The notes under the pieces were generated by a model, which saw only the letters and a program-made list of their open reading frames with translations, searched no databases and was not told the origin of the DNA. From the NCBI RefSeq assembly GCF_000264995.1, contig NW_006767436.1, forward strand, positions 2,226,851 through 2,290,850: 64,000 bases of DNA, in the 5' to 3' direction. Numbering within the stretch: position 1 is the stretch's first letter; every line of letters begins with the position of its first letter. Both the position numbers and the translations under genes were made by a program. The stretch comes from Punctularia strigosozonata HHB-11173 SS5 (lineage: Eukaryota > Basidiomycota > Agaricomycetes > Corticiales > Punctulariaceae). Below, one piece after another: positions 11,573 through 23,803 of the stretch.

Positions 11573-11815
11573 GACGGTCGGGTTCTTTGGGTTATAATAT
11601 ACTGAGCCTGCCAGTGCCACCAAGGGCCCTTGGGTTGTCGATATGGTTGGGAAGAAAGCTGGGAATTGTTTACTGTTGTATGGAAATTGTGGCGTCAATT
11701 TGGTTCAGCTCCGCTGCAATCGGACATCGCATTTCCGGAGAGAAATCAGGAGCCCAGTCACGAAATGGTAACAAATTATGGTTGGGTATCGGTGCAAGAG
11801 CAGATATCGTACAAT

Positions 11816-13674
11816 TTACGAGCCATTGCTCTCCTCCGTCCCATTGGGTTTCGTTGAAGTAGACCGGGAGATGTTGCCACCAGCTAAGGCTCGGTCTTTA
11901 GGTGTCAACAAGCTTTGGAAGAAGTTGTGAAGCACTTGGTGCTGCGTTTGACCGCCAGCGGAACCAGGTGTGGTGGGCGAGATAGGCGAGGCAGCCGAAG
12001 CCCTTCCCGAGCTGGCACTGGCGGCCATGGCAGATGCAGATGGCCGTGACGAAGTACGCTTGCCAGCCACACTGACGTTTAGCTTGTCGCTAACACCCCC
12101 GAGCGCACCACCCTCCATCTCGCTCAGCGCTCGCTCAACGTTCGGTAAAGCAAAGCTACTGCTACCGAGGGGACCGACAATACCCATAGCGGGTTCCGCA
12201 GGGTTACGGAAGGCACCTCTCGGATCGCGATCAGGCTTCTTCGCGTTCTCGTCGTAGTGTTTGGCAAGGAATGCTTGCTCTGGCGTGGGATTGTTGAAAG
12301 GCGGTAAAGGCGGGGGCTTTAGCCAAAGTATAGCTCAGCCGCATAGCATGTGTGTGCGAAGGTGCAGCAACTCACCTTCGGTGCTTGATCCGGAACGAGT
12401 GCATTGAACAACTTGCGGGCTCCTGGCTCTTCCGAAGGTTCCCCGTTCATGGCGTCCAAATCGCGCTCCCAAGCTTCGCCCCATGCCTTTGGATCAAAGC
12501 CTTCGCGAAGCACTGTTATCTTCCCCCAGCTATCCCAGCCAGCAGGCACTACAATGCGATCGCGGTCCAGCGTATTCGGCTTGTGTTGGAAAGAGAAAGG
12601 ATTACGAGCTGGGGCCAGTCCATCAGCGGACGACATCCCTGATGACGGCGCTGGAGGGACGAAGAGGAGATGCAATGCATACTGCCTAACCACCTGTAGA
12701 GTGGCAGGCAGTGGTGTTGTGTAAAACAGAGCCGCGCCGTCTGGTGGAGTCGTGAGCGCTGGCGACAACCACAAGCGGTGTGAAGCCACGCACACTTCAG
12801 ACATATCGTCCTGAGTATCTGCATCACGCTGTCTGTACGTTCTTCCCATTCACCACCTTTACCCTTCACCATGCCTCCCATGCCCGAGGCACCTACACCA
12901 ACCAAATCATTGTTCTCGTCGATCAAATCAGCTTTCGTGCACACGACTATGACCGGCACACCCGAGGCATTGTGAGTCAGTGTACCTTGACCCAGCGGGA
13001 GTAGCGTGTCCGAATGCGTGGCTGCTGCGGATAGAGGTTCCGAGGAGGGCTCCGCGTAGTGCTGCAGATAGGATTGCACTGCGCAAATCAGTCTCTCGGT
13101 CTCACCAAAATCTTGTAGTGTACATACGTCTCTCGCGGTTCTCTTCGCGAACAATCTCCAGGTCCCGTGAACCATCACCTTGAGTCCAGAACTCAACCCA
13201 CACAAGCCATTTGAGTAATTGCTCCACGAATGTCCATGGTCGCGTCCAGTCTAGGACAATAATGACCGCCGTATGAGGCAAAGCAGAACGCGGAGGTAGA
13301 AAGTGGGGTAACAAGGCGGTATACGATGGTGCTGATGATGGTACGGTGTACACCGACAGCCTTGCTAAGGTATCTGCTCGAGGTTGAACAGTCGCATACG
13401 TTAGAGAGGTCTGGAGCGGCTCACCTTCGTCGGCGTCATCGCGGACATCTGCCCAGTCATAACCAAGCGCGAAATCTTGACCCTCTGCAGTGTCCTCCTC
13501 GGGCGGTTTTTGAAGTAGAGCGGAGGTCAGTGATGACTTCCCGGCAGAAGGCTCGCCAAGGATAAGCACGTTCTTCGCGGGTATAGACCGAGATGAGGAG
13601 ACCGAGTCTAATATCGAAGACCACAGATCCTGTGGAGGTGCCTCCGGCGTCGACGAGCGCGAGTTCAAGTCCAT
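11816..13674 (-). CDS. cytoplasmic dynein light intermediate chain
   Basis: Minus-strand gene with about five exons. ATG 13674 gives MDLNSRSSTPEAPPQDLWSS. A GTPase-like domain starts with a P-loop (ILGEPSAGKSSLTSALL), then FALGYDWADVRDD, a second strand IIVLDWTRPWTFVEQLLKWL, and the TKAD-type base-recognition motif VPVIVVCTKADLIDEN. The later part has PAGWDSWGKITVLREGFDPK and LTPKDRALAGG in the Ser-rich tail; these are typical of dynein light intermediate chains. The protein links the dynein heavy chain to cargo adaptors for retrograde transport and nuclear movement along microtubules. The C-terminal 120 residues, rich in Ser/Ala, are the adaptor-binding, poorly ordered end. Only 80 bp separate its start from that of TIP41. 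Confidence 0.92.
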
Positions 13675-13754
13675 GGCTACACGCAACGCGGTCAATGCGA
13701 AATGCAAGACGCGTCTCAACACGCCGTTCTCTACTCAACGCTTGCAGACCAGTG
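13675..13754. promoter_or_regulatory. 80-bp shared promoter region (DLIC / TIP41)
   Basis: The only sequence between two divergent start codons: dynein light intermediate chain (ATG ending at 13674 on the minus strand) and TIP41 (ATG at 13755). Both 5' UTRs and core promoters must fit here or overlap the other gene. No TATA box is visible. Confidence 0.6.
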
Positions 13755-14896
13755 ATGGCATCTTCCACAGATCTACCTGAGCACAAATTGCTCGAGTCTC
13801 CGAACTCCCGCACGATACAAATAAACGGATGGTCCATCACAGCGTGCACCAATCCGATCGCTAGCGCTGTCGATGCCGACGCCCTGCAAGCTCAGCTGGG
13901 CATACCGTTGCCGGAGATGACCTTTGCACACAACGTGCTTACACTAGAGCACCGTGCTTCAGGATGGAAATACGCGTTCAGAACCGCCGATGCCCTTGCA
14001 GGGGTGCGGTCTGGAGATGCACAAGAGGGAGACGGCGTCGTCAAGGTCGGCTACGCAGATGCGTGGCTCAAGAGTCGGTGAGCGTCCTCGATTCTGGGCT
14101 ATGTGCACCCGAGGTCTCAGCCCCATCGGCGCAGTACTGGATCGTCGTCTGCTATTCCGTTACCACAAACGTCCGCCACCAAACAGTACGACTGGACTTA
14201 TACTACCGTTTACTCCGGTCACCTTGAGGCTATTTCGCCGGATGAAGTCGACGAAAAGCCCGTGATTGCGCCAGACGGTTTTATTCCATGGCATCCCGCA
14301 GATCCAAGCGATCCGTTGCAAGCCATACCCATTGCCGAACTGAGCAGACGCGACCCTATTCTCTTTTACGCGGAGATCCCGGTTTTCGAAGATGAACTTC
14401 ACGACAACGGTGCCTCCCATCTGCTCGTCCGCATCGTTAGTTTCTCTTCTCATACTAGAGGCTCTAGTCTAATCTTCACTGGCTACTGTCGCTCCATTGC
14501 ATTCCCGATAGCGTGTGATGCCCAGCTGCTTCTTCGTCCTAGCGCGGTTTACCCTCCGTGTGGACAACGTTCTGTTCCGCATGCACGATACCCGGATATA
14601 TCACTCCTTCAGTTCTTCGCCGTCAAGAATTGTGCGCGAGACGAGTGGATGGGAGGCGCCGTACGACAGAGTCAAGCGGGTTCGCGTGCATCTTCCGTCC
14701 TCCATTATGCATTTCGGCTGATCCAGAGCCCTTTCAGCAACTTTCGCGGCGCGATGATTTGACACCGCTCACTGATCCCAACTGGGTAGGTCACGTCTTG
14801 AGCGGCATGCCTTCCGATGCCTCGCAGCGCCAGGGGGCAGGTACAGGATGGAGAGGACTCGGAACTCGCACGGAAGTTGCCTTGCTAGCCGAGTGA
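13755..14896 (+). CDS. TIP41: TIP41-like TOR-pathway regulator
   Basis: Plus-strand gene with four or more exons. ATG 13755 gives MASSTDLPEHKLLESPNSRT. Family blocks in order: QINGWSITACTNPIASAV, PLPEMTFAHNVLTLEHRASG with WKYAF, a QYDWTYTTVYSG segment, RRDPILFYAEIPVFEDELHD with NGASHLLVRIRVMPSCFFVL, RFTLRVDNVLFRMHDTRIYH and SRIVRETSGWEAPYD. It ends LGTRTEVALLAE. TIP41 binds the PP2A-interacting protein Tap42/alpha4 or PP2A catalytic subunits and acts in TOR signalling. A basidiomycete-type insertion (GVRSGDAQEGDG) lies after WKYAF. The C-terminal extension after the conserved domain is short. Confidence 0.92.
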
Positions 14897-15067
14897 CATA
14901 AGTATGGTACCTAGGTCGCGAACTTCGGTGAGCACATACTTACATACTATGACCACAGGTTTGGGTATAACTTGAGCGACGCCGCGAGTCTAGGGTTTGT
15001 GCACGCCTGATGTTTGTCTCCTTCGCTGCACCGATCGTGGCGTCTTGTTCTGCGAACGCCATCGTGA

Positions 15068-15193
15068 TGGTTCTCTGCCGGCCACACGATCGATGCGAGG
15101 AATTTTCTAGCGCAGGCTGCTCTAGCCGAATATCGCGTTCTCAGCAAGCTGCCAACGGCACTGGCTCATGGGTTTGTTGAGGCCAGCTTGTGA
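15068..15193 (+). pseudogene. possible orphan coding fragment
   Basis: A 41-codon open stretch closed by stops at both ends; its second half reads NFLAQAALAEYRVLSKLPTA and ends ALAHGFVEASL. The composition looks like a real amphipathic helix from a protein, yet no start codon or continuing exon was found. It may be a gene remnant, a lone 3' exon, or chance. Family unknown. Confidence 0.2.
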
Positions 15194-15427
15194 TAGCGAA
15201 AAAACGCATTTAGATTATCGCAGCTCCAGAAACCCTTCGTGCGCGCCTTGTATTGCCAGAAGGCCCGTAGGCCTCGCGGTTCATTTATATTCTTTCTGCC
15301 TCTGCTCTGCCGACCCGGAACGGATCGATAGATCACCGGCTTTTAGGCCAACGCCGCTGACCAACCACTGACCTACAACGGTCGATATGTAAAAACTCCC
15401 GGTCTCCCTCACGGGTCAGCGATGCAA

Positions 15428-15544
15428 TAGAGCTGATTTGCAGCCAATATTTCTCCACGGAAACCCTCGATCAACTTGCTTCTCCACCAATGAGAGTGCG
15501 AAATGAATTCGTCTCTAATATTTATCCGCTGCAAATCAGCTCTA
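15428..15544. repeat. 17-bp perfect inverted repeat, possible tiny MITE
   Basis: TAGAGCTGATTTGCAGC at 15428-15444 is repeated as its exact reverse complement at 15528-15544. The flanks inside the arms (CCAATATTT and AATATTTATCC) extend the pairing imperfectly. The spacer is 83 bp. Both arms end in TA, which would suit a Tc1/mariner-type target site, but TA is its own complement, so this is weak evidence. It could also be a transcript hairpin. Confidence 0.5.
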
Positions 15545-16016
15545 ATGCGCGTGTTGACGGACTCTCCGCCCTTCATCCATCTGAACGTGCGCCCCACCTA
15601 GCGCATGCCGTGACGAATGCCAAATGGGGGATCGTCCAGCCAATCTTGGTTCATTCTTCACTCGTGCCCAGCTCGTATCCTGCCTTTCGTATCCGTGAAT
15701 GGTGGGAACTGACCTGATCTTGTTGATCTTCATTTCACACACTAGGTCCGCTGCAGCCGGTTATGTGTGTTCCTGGGCCGGCTGGCTATCCGAAATACGC
15801 TGTTCCTGCCTAATCCTGGGGCGCATCTCCTCGGTGATTTCGTCCCATTTCTCCTGTGGTTTTCGAGCCCGACGCTCACACCGTCAAGAATGAGCCCAGA
15901 AGGTGATCTTTGGAAACCTGCATTAATCCCGTTTTAGTCAGGCAGCCAAGATGGGATTTCTATAAGAATCGGTCCCAGATACGAAGAAGCGGCTGCAAGA
16001 CACTCGAGATTCGAAC

Positions 16017-18493
16017 ATGCAGCTCCTCGGTGCGACTCTTCTCGCCGTCATACCGGCCGCCCTCGCTGTTGTCTACGACGATGTCTCGCAACTACCTAGC
16101 TCGATCTACGATTTTGTTGTCATTGGTGGTAAGTTGGTCGACGTACTGTATCATTACGTGGACTCAACATTCGTCAAGGCGGGACTTCGGGGCTTGTGGT
16201 AGCCAACAGGTATATAGTTTTTTACTTCGCTACGCTAAAAGCACGCTCAAGCCATCTACCAGGCTGACGGAAGATGCAAACGTGACTGTCCTCGTCCTTG
16301 AAGCTGGAGTGACGTGAGTTTACGGAACATTGATTGGAATGATGCTCACTGAAAGTTGTTCTGTCCGTATCAGGAACCACGGCGTGCTGGACTCGGAAAT
16401 TCCATTACTAGCACCTGCTTTATGGGGCTCCCAATATGACTGGAACTATACGACTACCCCACAACCAGGTTTAGATGACAGAGAGATCCCATATTTCCGA
16501 GGCAAACTTCTCGGAGGTAGCAGCTCGATCAGTAAATTACTTTGAAGCTTGCGCTCTCCGACCTGCGCTAAATTTCAATTAGACTTGATGGTTTATACCA
16601 GAGGTTCTGATAACGATTGGGACAATTATTCTGCAATCACCGGGGATTCAGGATGGTCTTGGGACAGCATACAACCCTGGATTCGAAAGGTGGAACCATC
16701 TCAACGAATCATGCTATCTGGTACTAAAGCGCCGTCTGTGGTAGAACGAGCTTTTCATACCGCCAACACCCTCAGTGTTTGACCCCCGATATGATCCACT
16801 GGTGCATCACCAAAACGGTCTCGTGGACGTCAGCGTGACGAACTACTTCTGGCCGTCTGCCCCGCGTGTGATCAAAACCACCATCGAGCAGCCGCTGCAA
16901 TTTCCGTACAGGCTGGATGCTAACGACGGCAATGTTCTGGGAGTCGGTGAGCTTTCCAGTTCTGTATCTCCTACCCGAGCTTTTCTTGACCACATACATG
17001 GTATAGGATGGGCGCAAGCGACAATTGGGAATGGCACCAGGAGCAGCGCAGCCACAGCGTATCTGGATGGCTTCACGACCAGATCGAATTTGCATGTGAT
17101 GCTACATGCTCAGGCAACGAAGGTTTCAGCCAGCTCTGCTCAGGATGGAATACCGGTATTCGACACGGTCGAGTTCGCTACCAATGCCACAGGTGAGAAT
17201 GAAAGATCCTAACTCGCGGCATCGTGTGACCATTTTGTTAGGTCCAAGGTATACTGTGGTCGCGACGAAAGAAATCATACTGGCTGCAGGAACATTCAAT
17301 ACCGCGCAGGTACATCATAGAACTCAATTTCCGACTTCCGTACGTTTAATCTGCTCGTTGCTCTAGCTGCTTCTCCTGTCGGGTATCGGGGACCCACAGG
17401 TCCTCGCCCCGCTCAACATCACGTCCGTTGTTAACCTTCCAGACGTCGGAAAGGGATTGTCCGACCATCCGCTCGTTCCAGCGTCCTGGACGGTAAACTC
17501 GAACCGCACGTTCGAGACCTTCCTCGGAAACTCGACTAACTTCGCTGCCGCACTCGCGCAATGGGAAGCCACGCGTACCGGGCCCTTCAGCTTCACGCTG
17601 CCCGATATGTACGCATGGGAGCGCATACCGCTCAACGACTCCATCTTTCAGGGCGCCTCCGACCCGTCATCAGGCCCCCACTCTGCGCATTACGAGTTCC
17701 TATTCGCCGTACGCTCGGAAATCTACCCCGCTCGTTTGCTCTGCTGCTGACACGGTTTATAGAGTGGCTTTGTCGGCGGTGCTGCACCTAGCGGGCTGAA
17801 CTTCTTTACGATTGATGTTGGTGTGATCTCGCCTACTGCACGTAGGTGGTCACACGCAAGTTTTCCGACATTGACTTACCAACATAATAGGTGGCACTGT
17901 GTCTCTTCGATCCAGTGATCCGTTCGATCCTCCGCTGATCAACCCCAACATTCTCGGCACCGATCTGGACGCCCAGATCATGGTCAAGGCCCTGAAAGCT
18001 GCTCGTCGCTTCGTAGAGAACTCGCCTGCATGGAATGGATATATCATCGCGGAATTTGGCGCGTTTGCAAATGCGACGACAGATGCGGAGTTATTGCAAT
18101 ATTCCAGGGAAAACGCTGGCACAGTGCGTGCGCGCATTTGCATTTCCCTTGCAAGGGATCCTTATACGTGACAGATTTTTCATGCTGTCGGGTCGTGTCA
18201 AATGACCGCCAGCAACTCATCGTCTGGGTGCGTGGACCCCGACTTGAAGGTGAAAGGGACGAAAGGCCTCAGGATCATCGATGGTAGTGTTTTGGTGAGT
18301 TACACCCTTCTGATCCACTGCCAGCGTGTGGCATCCTGACTCCAGCGGTCAGCCATTCGTCCCCAGCGCGCATACTCAGGTTCCTATCTATATCATAGCG
18401 GTAAGTTTCCATATCGATAACGTGGATCAACCTTCAATCAGTTTACAGGAGAGAGGCTCCAGCCTTATTAAGAATGACTGGAATCTCGCCTAG
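16017..18493 (+). CDS. secreted GMC oxidoreductase (aryl-alcohol oxidase type, AA3_2)
   Basis: Plus-strand gene with ten or more short introns. ATG 16017 encodes a signal peptide (MQLLGATLLAVIPAALAVVY). The FAD-binding start is split by an intron: DFVVIGG joins GTSGLVVANR. Then VTVLVLEAG, the GMC signature region YFRGKLLGGSSSIN followed by MVYTRGSDNDWDNY, the second signature IILAAGTFNTAQ and LLLSGIGDPQVLAPL, and the C-terminal catalytic region FHAVGSCQMT (first catalytic His), LRIIDGSVLPFVPSAHTQVP (second His) and IAERGSSLIKNDWNLA. This matches aryl-alcohol oxidases and related flavoenzymes that oxidise alcohols, make H2O2 and feed peroxidases during plant-polymer decay. Many N-x-T/S sites suggest glycosylation. 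The loop after PWIRK is shorter or more diverged than usual. Confidence 0.9.
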
Positions 18494-18898
18494 CCTTCCA
18501 TAGGCGGTCGCGGCCTGCTGCTCATTAGCAGTAAGGATGTCATCCTGAGAATCAAGCGCTATCATGTTGCCACAACAGCTGCGACGTTGTACGTTTACAG
18601 CCGATTAAGCTTGAAACGGCCCATCGTATGAGGGACGATGAAAATATGGCGTCCTTGTCGTGTATTGTTGCTTCCTTCAGCTGTCGTCGCTATCGTTATG
18701 CCATGAATGACTATCCTTGTACCTGTTACCCGTGAATTGTCTTCCCCATATTTGGAGCGGAGTGTGGGATACTTTATACTGATATTCTCAGGCAATGCAG
18801 AGCGAAACGAAAGCTCATGCGGTCGTGGTAGGGTTTATTCACACAGGCTAGGTGCGGAGCGAATGGCGTCCAAGGGGCAATAGCATAATATCCTCAAC
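18494..18898. other. intergenic region between convergent genes
   Basis: Holds the 3' ends of the GMC oxidase and lipin transcripts. No motif-bearing frame was found. Confidence 0.5.
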
Positions 18899-21800
18899 CT
18901 ATAGGAAGGGTACATTCTGCATCTCGCCAGCAGCAAGCAGATCCTCATCGAAATCCGCCTCCGCAGGATCCTCCTCGTCAGATCCTCCCTCATACCCGTA
19001 CCCAACATCCGCCTCACCCTCTTCGAGGTTGCCTTCCTCCTCCTCGTGCAGCCCGAACTGGTAGTCGGCCTCGGAGCCCGGGAGCGATCCAGGCATGCTC
19101 TCCATACTCGTCCGCCGCTCCCTCTTGCGCCGCTTGCGTGCCCAGTCCTCGCCCGAGTCGTACTCGCCGTCCTCATCCTCGGAGCCGGATTCGAGGAACG
19201 TGGACGAGGACACGGGGCTCTCGCTCCGCCTGCTGTCGCCGACTGTCGAGGCGGAGGAGAGGCCGAGCGTCTGGCTCAGGCGCTCGAAGGAGGACATTTG
19301 CCGCAGCTGGGCGTCCTTGTGGCGATGACGCTGCGACAGCGCGCGCTCCTCCGCGTCGCCCGCTTCGGTCGCCGGCGGTGGAAGCTGGAACGATTTCGGC
19401 CGCCCACCCATGAGACTGAGGTTACGTAGTCTGGCCAACGTACTCTGGTTGGAGGTGTCCGAGCGTGCGCTCAACGCTGGCGACGGCGGCGACAGGTCGG
19501 GCAGAGGGATGTCCGGGATCGGGGGTTTCCAGTAGTTGAAGTCCGTGAACTCGGCTTGCCATTTGCGCTGCACCGGCGGGAACATCTGATCCACGAGGTC
19601 CGTCATGTGGATGTAGCTGTGGTTCACGTCAGTTAGGTGACTGTTTACGAGAACCAATTCCGTAACCTACGATGACTTGTAACCAGCGAGCTCGAGGAGC
19701 TCCATCTTGACTTCGCCGCTCGAGTCGATGGTGAAGATGCGAGAGCTCGGAACGTTGACCGAGCGGTACGACAAGGCGTCCGTAATTCGGTTGCCGAAGC
19801 CAGCGTAGAACGGGTTCCGATTCGTTTCACCGAACAGGCGCTGTATGTCGCGTAGACAGGCCATCTTGAACACCTCCGGCTTGCGCATGATCACCTCCCT
19901 GAGAGTATAGACAGTCGTTATCAGCCGTCTCTGCTCGCGCGACCCAAGCAATAAGTTCAGTACCGATGCAACGACGCGATTAACCGGTCCGGGCTCATAA
20001 TAACGGGGCCTTCTGGAAGCTGATAGTCGTTCTGCTTGACGCCCTTGAGATAATCTCGGGTCGAATCGGCCTGTCCTATGGCGCGAGAGGTGAGATACAT
20101 GATCTTGTAGCCATTCCGAGTGATGTCCGTGTACAGCTTGGCGACGCCCGTATGGGTCCAGTCACGGCCGATCATGGTGAATACGTGCCCGAGCGCGTCT
20201 GACCTTCGCCACGGTGAACTGTTGTAATTCGCTCCCGAGCAGAGCTAAAAACTTACTTGGTGATCGTCCCGTCAATGTCAGATATCACAATCAAGTCCGT
20301 CGACTCCCAGAGGAAGATCCGCGCAGTGCAAGCGACAGCACCAGAGGCGGATAGGGAAAACGTGATGCTGTTAGGCCCAGCTCTTAGGTTGAGCGCTTTC
20401 TAAATGATCGGGTCTTACGGTTAAGACACGTCCTGGATAATAATGGTCAGCACATACCAGCTGGTCGGAGGACAACCGGAGCGTCTTCACGAATTTCGTT
20501 TCTTCCGCGGAAGGAGGTGAAGGTGAAGGCACTCGAGCTGGCGCCGTCAGTGATCGGCCGTCGTGCATCGGCGGAGCAGAAGCGACCGACGGAGCAGGCG
20601 AGGCTGCAGGAACCGGAACTTGCTCAGATTGCGTTGCTCTGACTTCCTACATATGCGATGCCCTGTGAGGCGCGCAAGGTTCAAGGAGTTATTAGCCAGC
20701 TTACCGTCTCTAGGGGAGTAGTCCCCGCATGCTTGAGTTCCGGTCGTCTCTCGCCACTTGTCGCGGCAGGATCCGTCGTCTGGCTCCGGCTCCACCACCG
20801 CGTCATCCACGCTGACGTCCTCCGCGACGCCTTGGGTGACGCCGCCTGCGGCGTGTTCGATCGCTCCCGCTCGTCGCCCGAAGACAACGGATCCTCGCCG
20901 GAGGAGAGCGGTTCGTCGAACTCCGCGGTCGCGCGATCTTCTTCAGGAAGCGGGGCGAGCGAGCGCGAGCGCGTAGCGGACTCTTCTTTGCGCGCCGCGT
21001 CGCGCCAGAGTGCGAGAGCCTCCATGAGCGGAGAGCCGTCCTGGCGGGTGATATACCTGGGAACGGGTTAGCTGTCATGTACGAGGATCATGTTCCTCAG
21101 GGAGCGACGCACTTGTCCTCCGCCCACCGGATTACGAGTCCGTCGTCTTGCAACACACCATCGTCGTCCAAGAATCGTCTCCAGTTCACCTTACCCTTTT
21201 CGAACTCCACCGCCGCGTCAACCTCGCCCCACTCGCCGAGCACATGCCCGGTCTCCGCCTGGTCAGCGCTCTTTCCCGCGTTCCTCTTCCCCTTGGTCCC
21301 GGCATAGCTGGCGATCGCGGGGATCACGCTGAGCTCGAACCACACTCGCCGCCCCTCGATCGCGAGTCGAAAGCGCGTCGTGTCGTTCCGCTCGGGCAGC
21401 AGCCGCCCGCCCGCCCCGAATGCCACCTCCGGCGGCGTCGTGACACGACCCCGCTGCTCAACACCCTCGAATTCCGGCTCGCGGGGTACGCTCCGGCTCC
21501 GTTTCGGCCTGCTTCGCTCGTTGTCCGAGTCGCTGTTGACATTGCCGTTCACGTCGCTGCGCATGACGGCCTCGATACCACGGCCGCTGCCGATGGACGG
21601 GAAGACCTCTTTTGCAGGCGAGCGCTGCGGGAACGCCCCCCACTCCCACAGGTATTCGTCGTCCTCGCCGGCGCCTGGCGGGCGCAAGGTCATGTTGGAA
21701 GACGTCTTGACGCGGGTCGGGCTGCGGCGTGTAGGCGAAGAGATGAAGTTGGACATGGAGGCGGCGGTTGCATGATGGGGGCGGTGGGGAGGCTGAGAGT

Positions 21801-22943
21801 GGGGTTGGGACTCGTCGGTGTCGAGAGGGGGTTCGGAAGTGGCGCGGATGAAGGGCAAGGGGACGGAATCGGGTTCGGTTTCCGGCGTTTGGGGTGCGGT
21901 CGAGCTAGGGCCTGCCTCGGGGCTTGGATTGGAGGAGGCGTAGTCATGTTCGGTGATGGTAGATTCGGTAGACTCTCTGCGGGGTGCATGATACCCGGCC
22001 CGGTCGATCACAACATCTGGATGACAGAAGGGATGGTGTTCAGTTGGCGATCCAAGAGTACGAGGCGAAATCTGCAAACCTCCGGCGTCCACGATCTCCG
22101 ATGGTTGCACTGCTTCCGGATGCGCATCCGGTAACGCCTCGTCTCCCTTGTCGGCGGAATGCTTCCCATACAAGGCCTCGAGACCGTCTTCCCGAAGGTG
22201 CTGGTGAACGTTTCGTGCGGCTTCCATCCTGTCCTTCAGACGATCCTTCTCTTCCTTGTTCGTCTCCACCGCGGCGTGGGCGACGGCTTTGCCGAGGGTA
22301 ACGGTGTCGGCCATGAGCGACGTTGGGTTGAGAGCCTTGAGCACGTTCTCGGTCGCACTCTGCTTCTCGTGCTCCGCTTCCGGGGTAGCAGAGGCGGACG
22401 GTCGAGCGGAGGCGTCGAGGTCGAAGTCGGGCACGGTAGAATCGTCTTCGGAGGGCGAGACGGGAGCGCCGAAGCGGCCGGCTTGGACTTCCTGGCGGGA
22501 TACTTGGGCGTTGGATTGGCCGGGCTGGGTAGCCTCGAGAATGGGGCTCGTGATGAGGTCCTGGGGCACCTCGGCGTCGGTCTCGAAGACGAAGAAGGCC
22601 TCGCCTGCCTCTCCGATCTTCATGTTGTACGGCACGGGTCGACCGTTCACGGAGACATTCACCTAAGCCCGCACAGCGCCAGCACGATTTTGATTATTAC
22701 GCGAGAGAGTTGAGAAGACCGTCGTGGGCTCACCTTCTTGTCCCCGGGACGGAGAACCTGCCATTTTCCAAAGCGGACGTGGAACGGCGAACATCGGAGC
22801 TCATGGCCGCCGTCGTCGGTCGGGTTGCGGACGACGATGACGTCGATCGCGCCGGTGAGGGTTGCGGGGTTGAGCGGGGGCAGCTCCTTGTAGTACTGAT
22901 ACGGCGCGCTGATGGCGCTCACGGCGCCGCGCAGGTAGTTCAT
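18899..22943 (-). CDS. PAH1: lipin-type phosphatidate phosphatase (Pah1/Ned1/Smp2)
   Basis: Minus-strand gene with about seven exons, encoding roughly 1,200 residues. The start at 22943 gives [20 protein letters not shown], an N-lip amphipathic helix, followed by [20 protein letters not shown] and [19 protein letters not shown] long acidic, Ser/Pro-rich middle region follows. The catalytic C-lip domain has the HAD motif DIDGTITK near 20255-20285, then [59 protein letters not shown], and [20 protein letters not shown]. The enzyme is a Mg-dependent phosphatase that turns phosphatidate into diacylglycerol at the ER and nuclear membrane, controlling triacylglycerol and phospholipid synthesis. The C-terminal tail after the domain is unusually long, about 220 residues, acidic and Ser-rich. 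Phospho-regulation is likely from the family. Confidence 0.94.
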
Positions 22944-23803
22944 ACGAGTCGATCTGGCGGTCGGTCTATGTCATGCGAATGTGTCGTGGAACAGAGTGCA
23001 GGTGTGATGCGTGTGTAAGATTGTGATATGCAGAGGTTGGTATATGCGTGCGAGCTTGGTCTATGTCAGGATTATGCGGGGACCGGCGACGGCGGACGAG
23101 AGCGGGCTGCAGCGCTGGAGGCAGCCGTACGGGACAGGACACGGCCGCACGCCGAGCTTCTGGCGGGCGTATGCGCTCATCGTCATAGCAGGTGCATGTG
23201 CATGTGATTCTTTCAGTACGCGGTGGCTGTGTCATGTCATGAGCGCAGCGATAACACTGACACAGTGACAGAGACGAAAGGACGACGTTCATCGTCGACG
23301 AGCGGCTCTGTCTACAACGGCGACCGTATCAGAGTCTGTGCGTGTCAGAGACGACTCCTCGACCGCGTGGCTGGCCTGGCGAGGCGACAAGGCGACATCG
23401 GGGACGATCGTCATGCAGGAACTCGAAGTCGCCTCACGATCTTCACTCCGGGTCCCAACGAGCTACGATGCTACGCTCGCCAACATTGCGCCAGCATTAC
23501 CCATGATAAGATGGCTCGCACCAGCAAAGGATGCCACGAGCTGGACGGCCGGCATCACCTGACCCGAACGCGTCCTCCTGCGGACCCACAAAGTCACACA
23601 AGTGCACAACAGCAAATCCAACCAACGACTGAAAATGGCAACGCGCCGCCGCCCCGCTTCGTTCTCTCTCGTCTGCTTCGACTGGTCCACGTCCGACGCC
23701 TCCCCGACGACCCGAGGCCTCCTACGGTGCTCTACGCTCTCCGCCTACGCAACTACGGTCCCTACCACGACTCTCTCCGACTCACACGACCCAAGACCTC
23801 AAC
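22944..23803. promoter_or_regulatory. 860-bp divergent intergenic region (lipin / 7TM protein)
   Basis: GC-rich DNA between two divergent start codons. It has open frames on both strands with no recognisable motif, which I read as composition effects. It should hold both promoters. Confidence 0.45.

Larger units (their letters stand above)
14897..16016. other. long intergenic region with a hairpin and a coding-like fragment
   Basis: 1.1 kb between TIP41 and the GMC oxidase gene. Two things stand out: a short coding-like stretch at 15068-15193 and a 17-bp inverted repeat at 15428-15544, both listed separately. The last 150 bp before 16017 should be the GMC gene promoter. Nothing else is recognised. 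Confidence 0.5.

Noticed and set aside
21148-22134. 328-codon plus-strand frame opposite the lipin gene
   Set aside because: It is antisense to a confidently identified exon; GC-rich third positions leave the opposite strand open.
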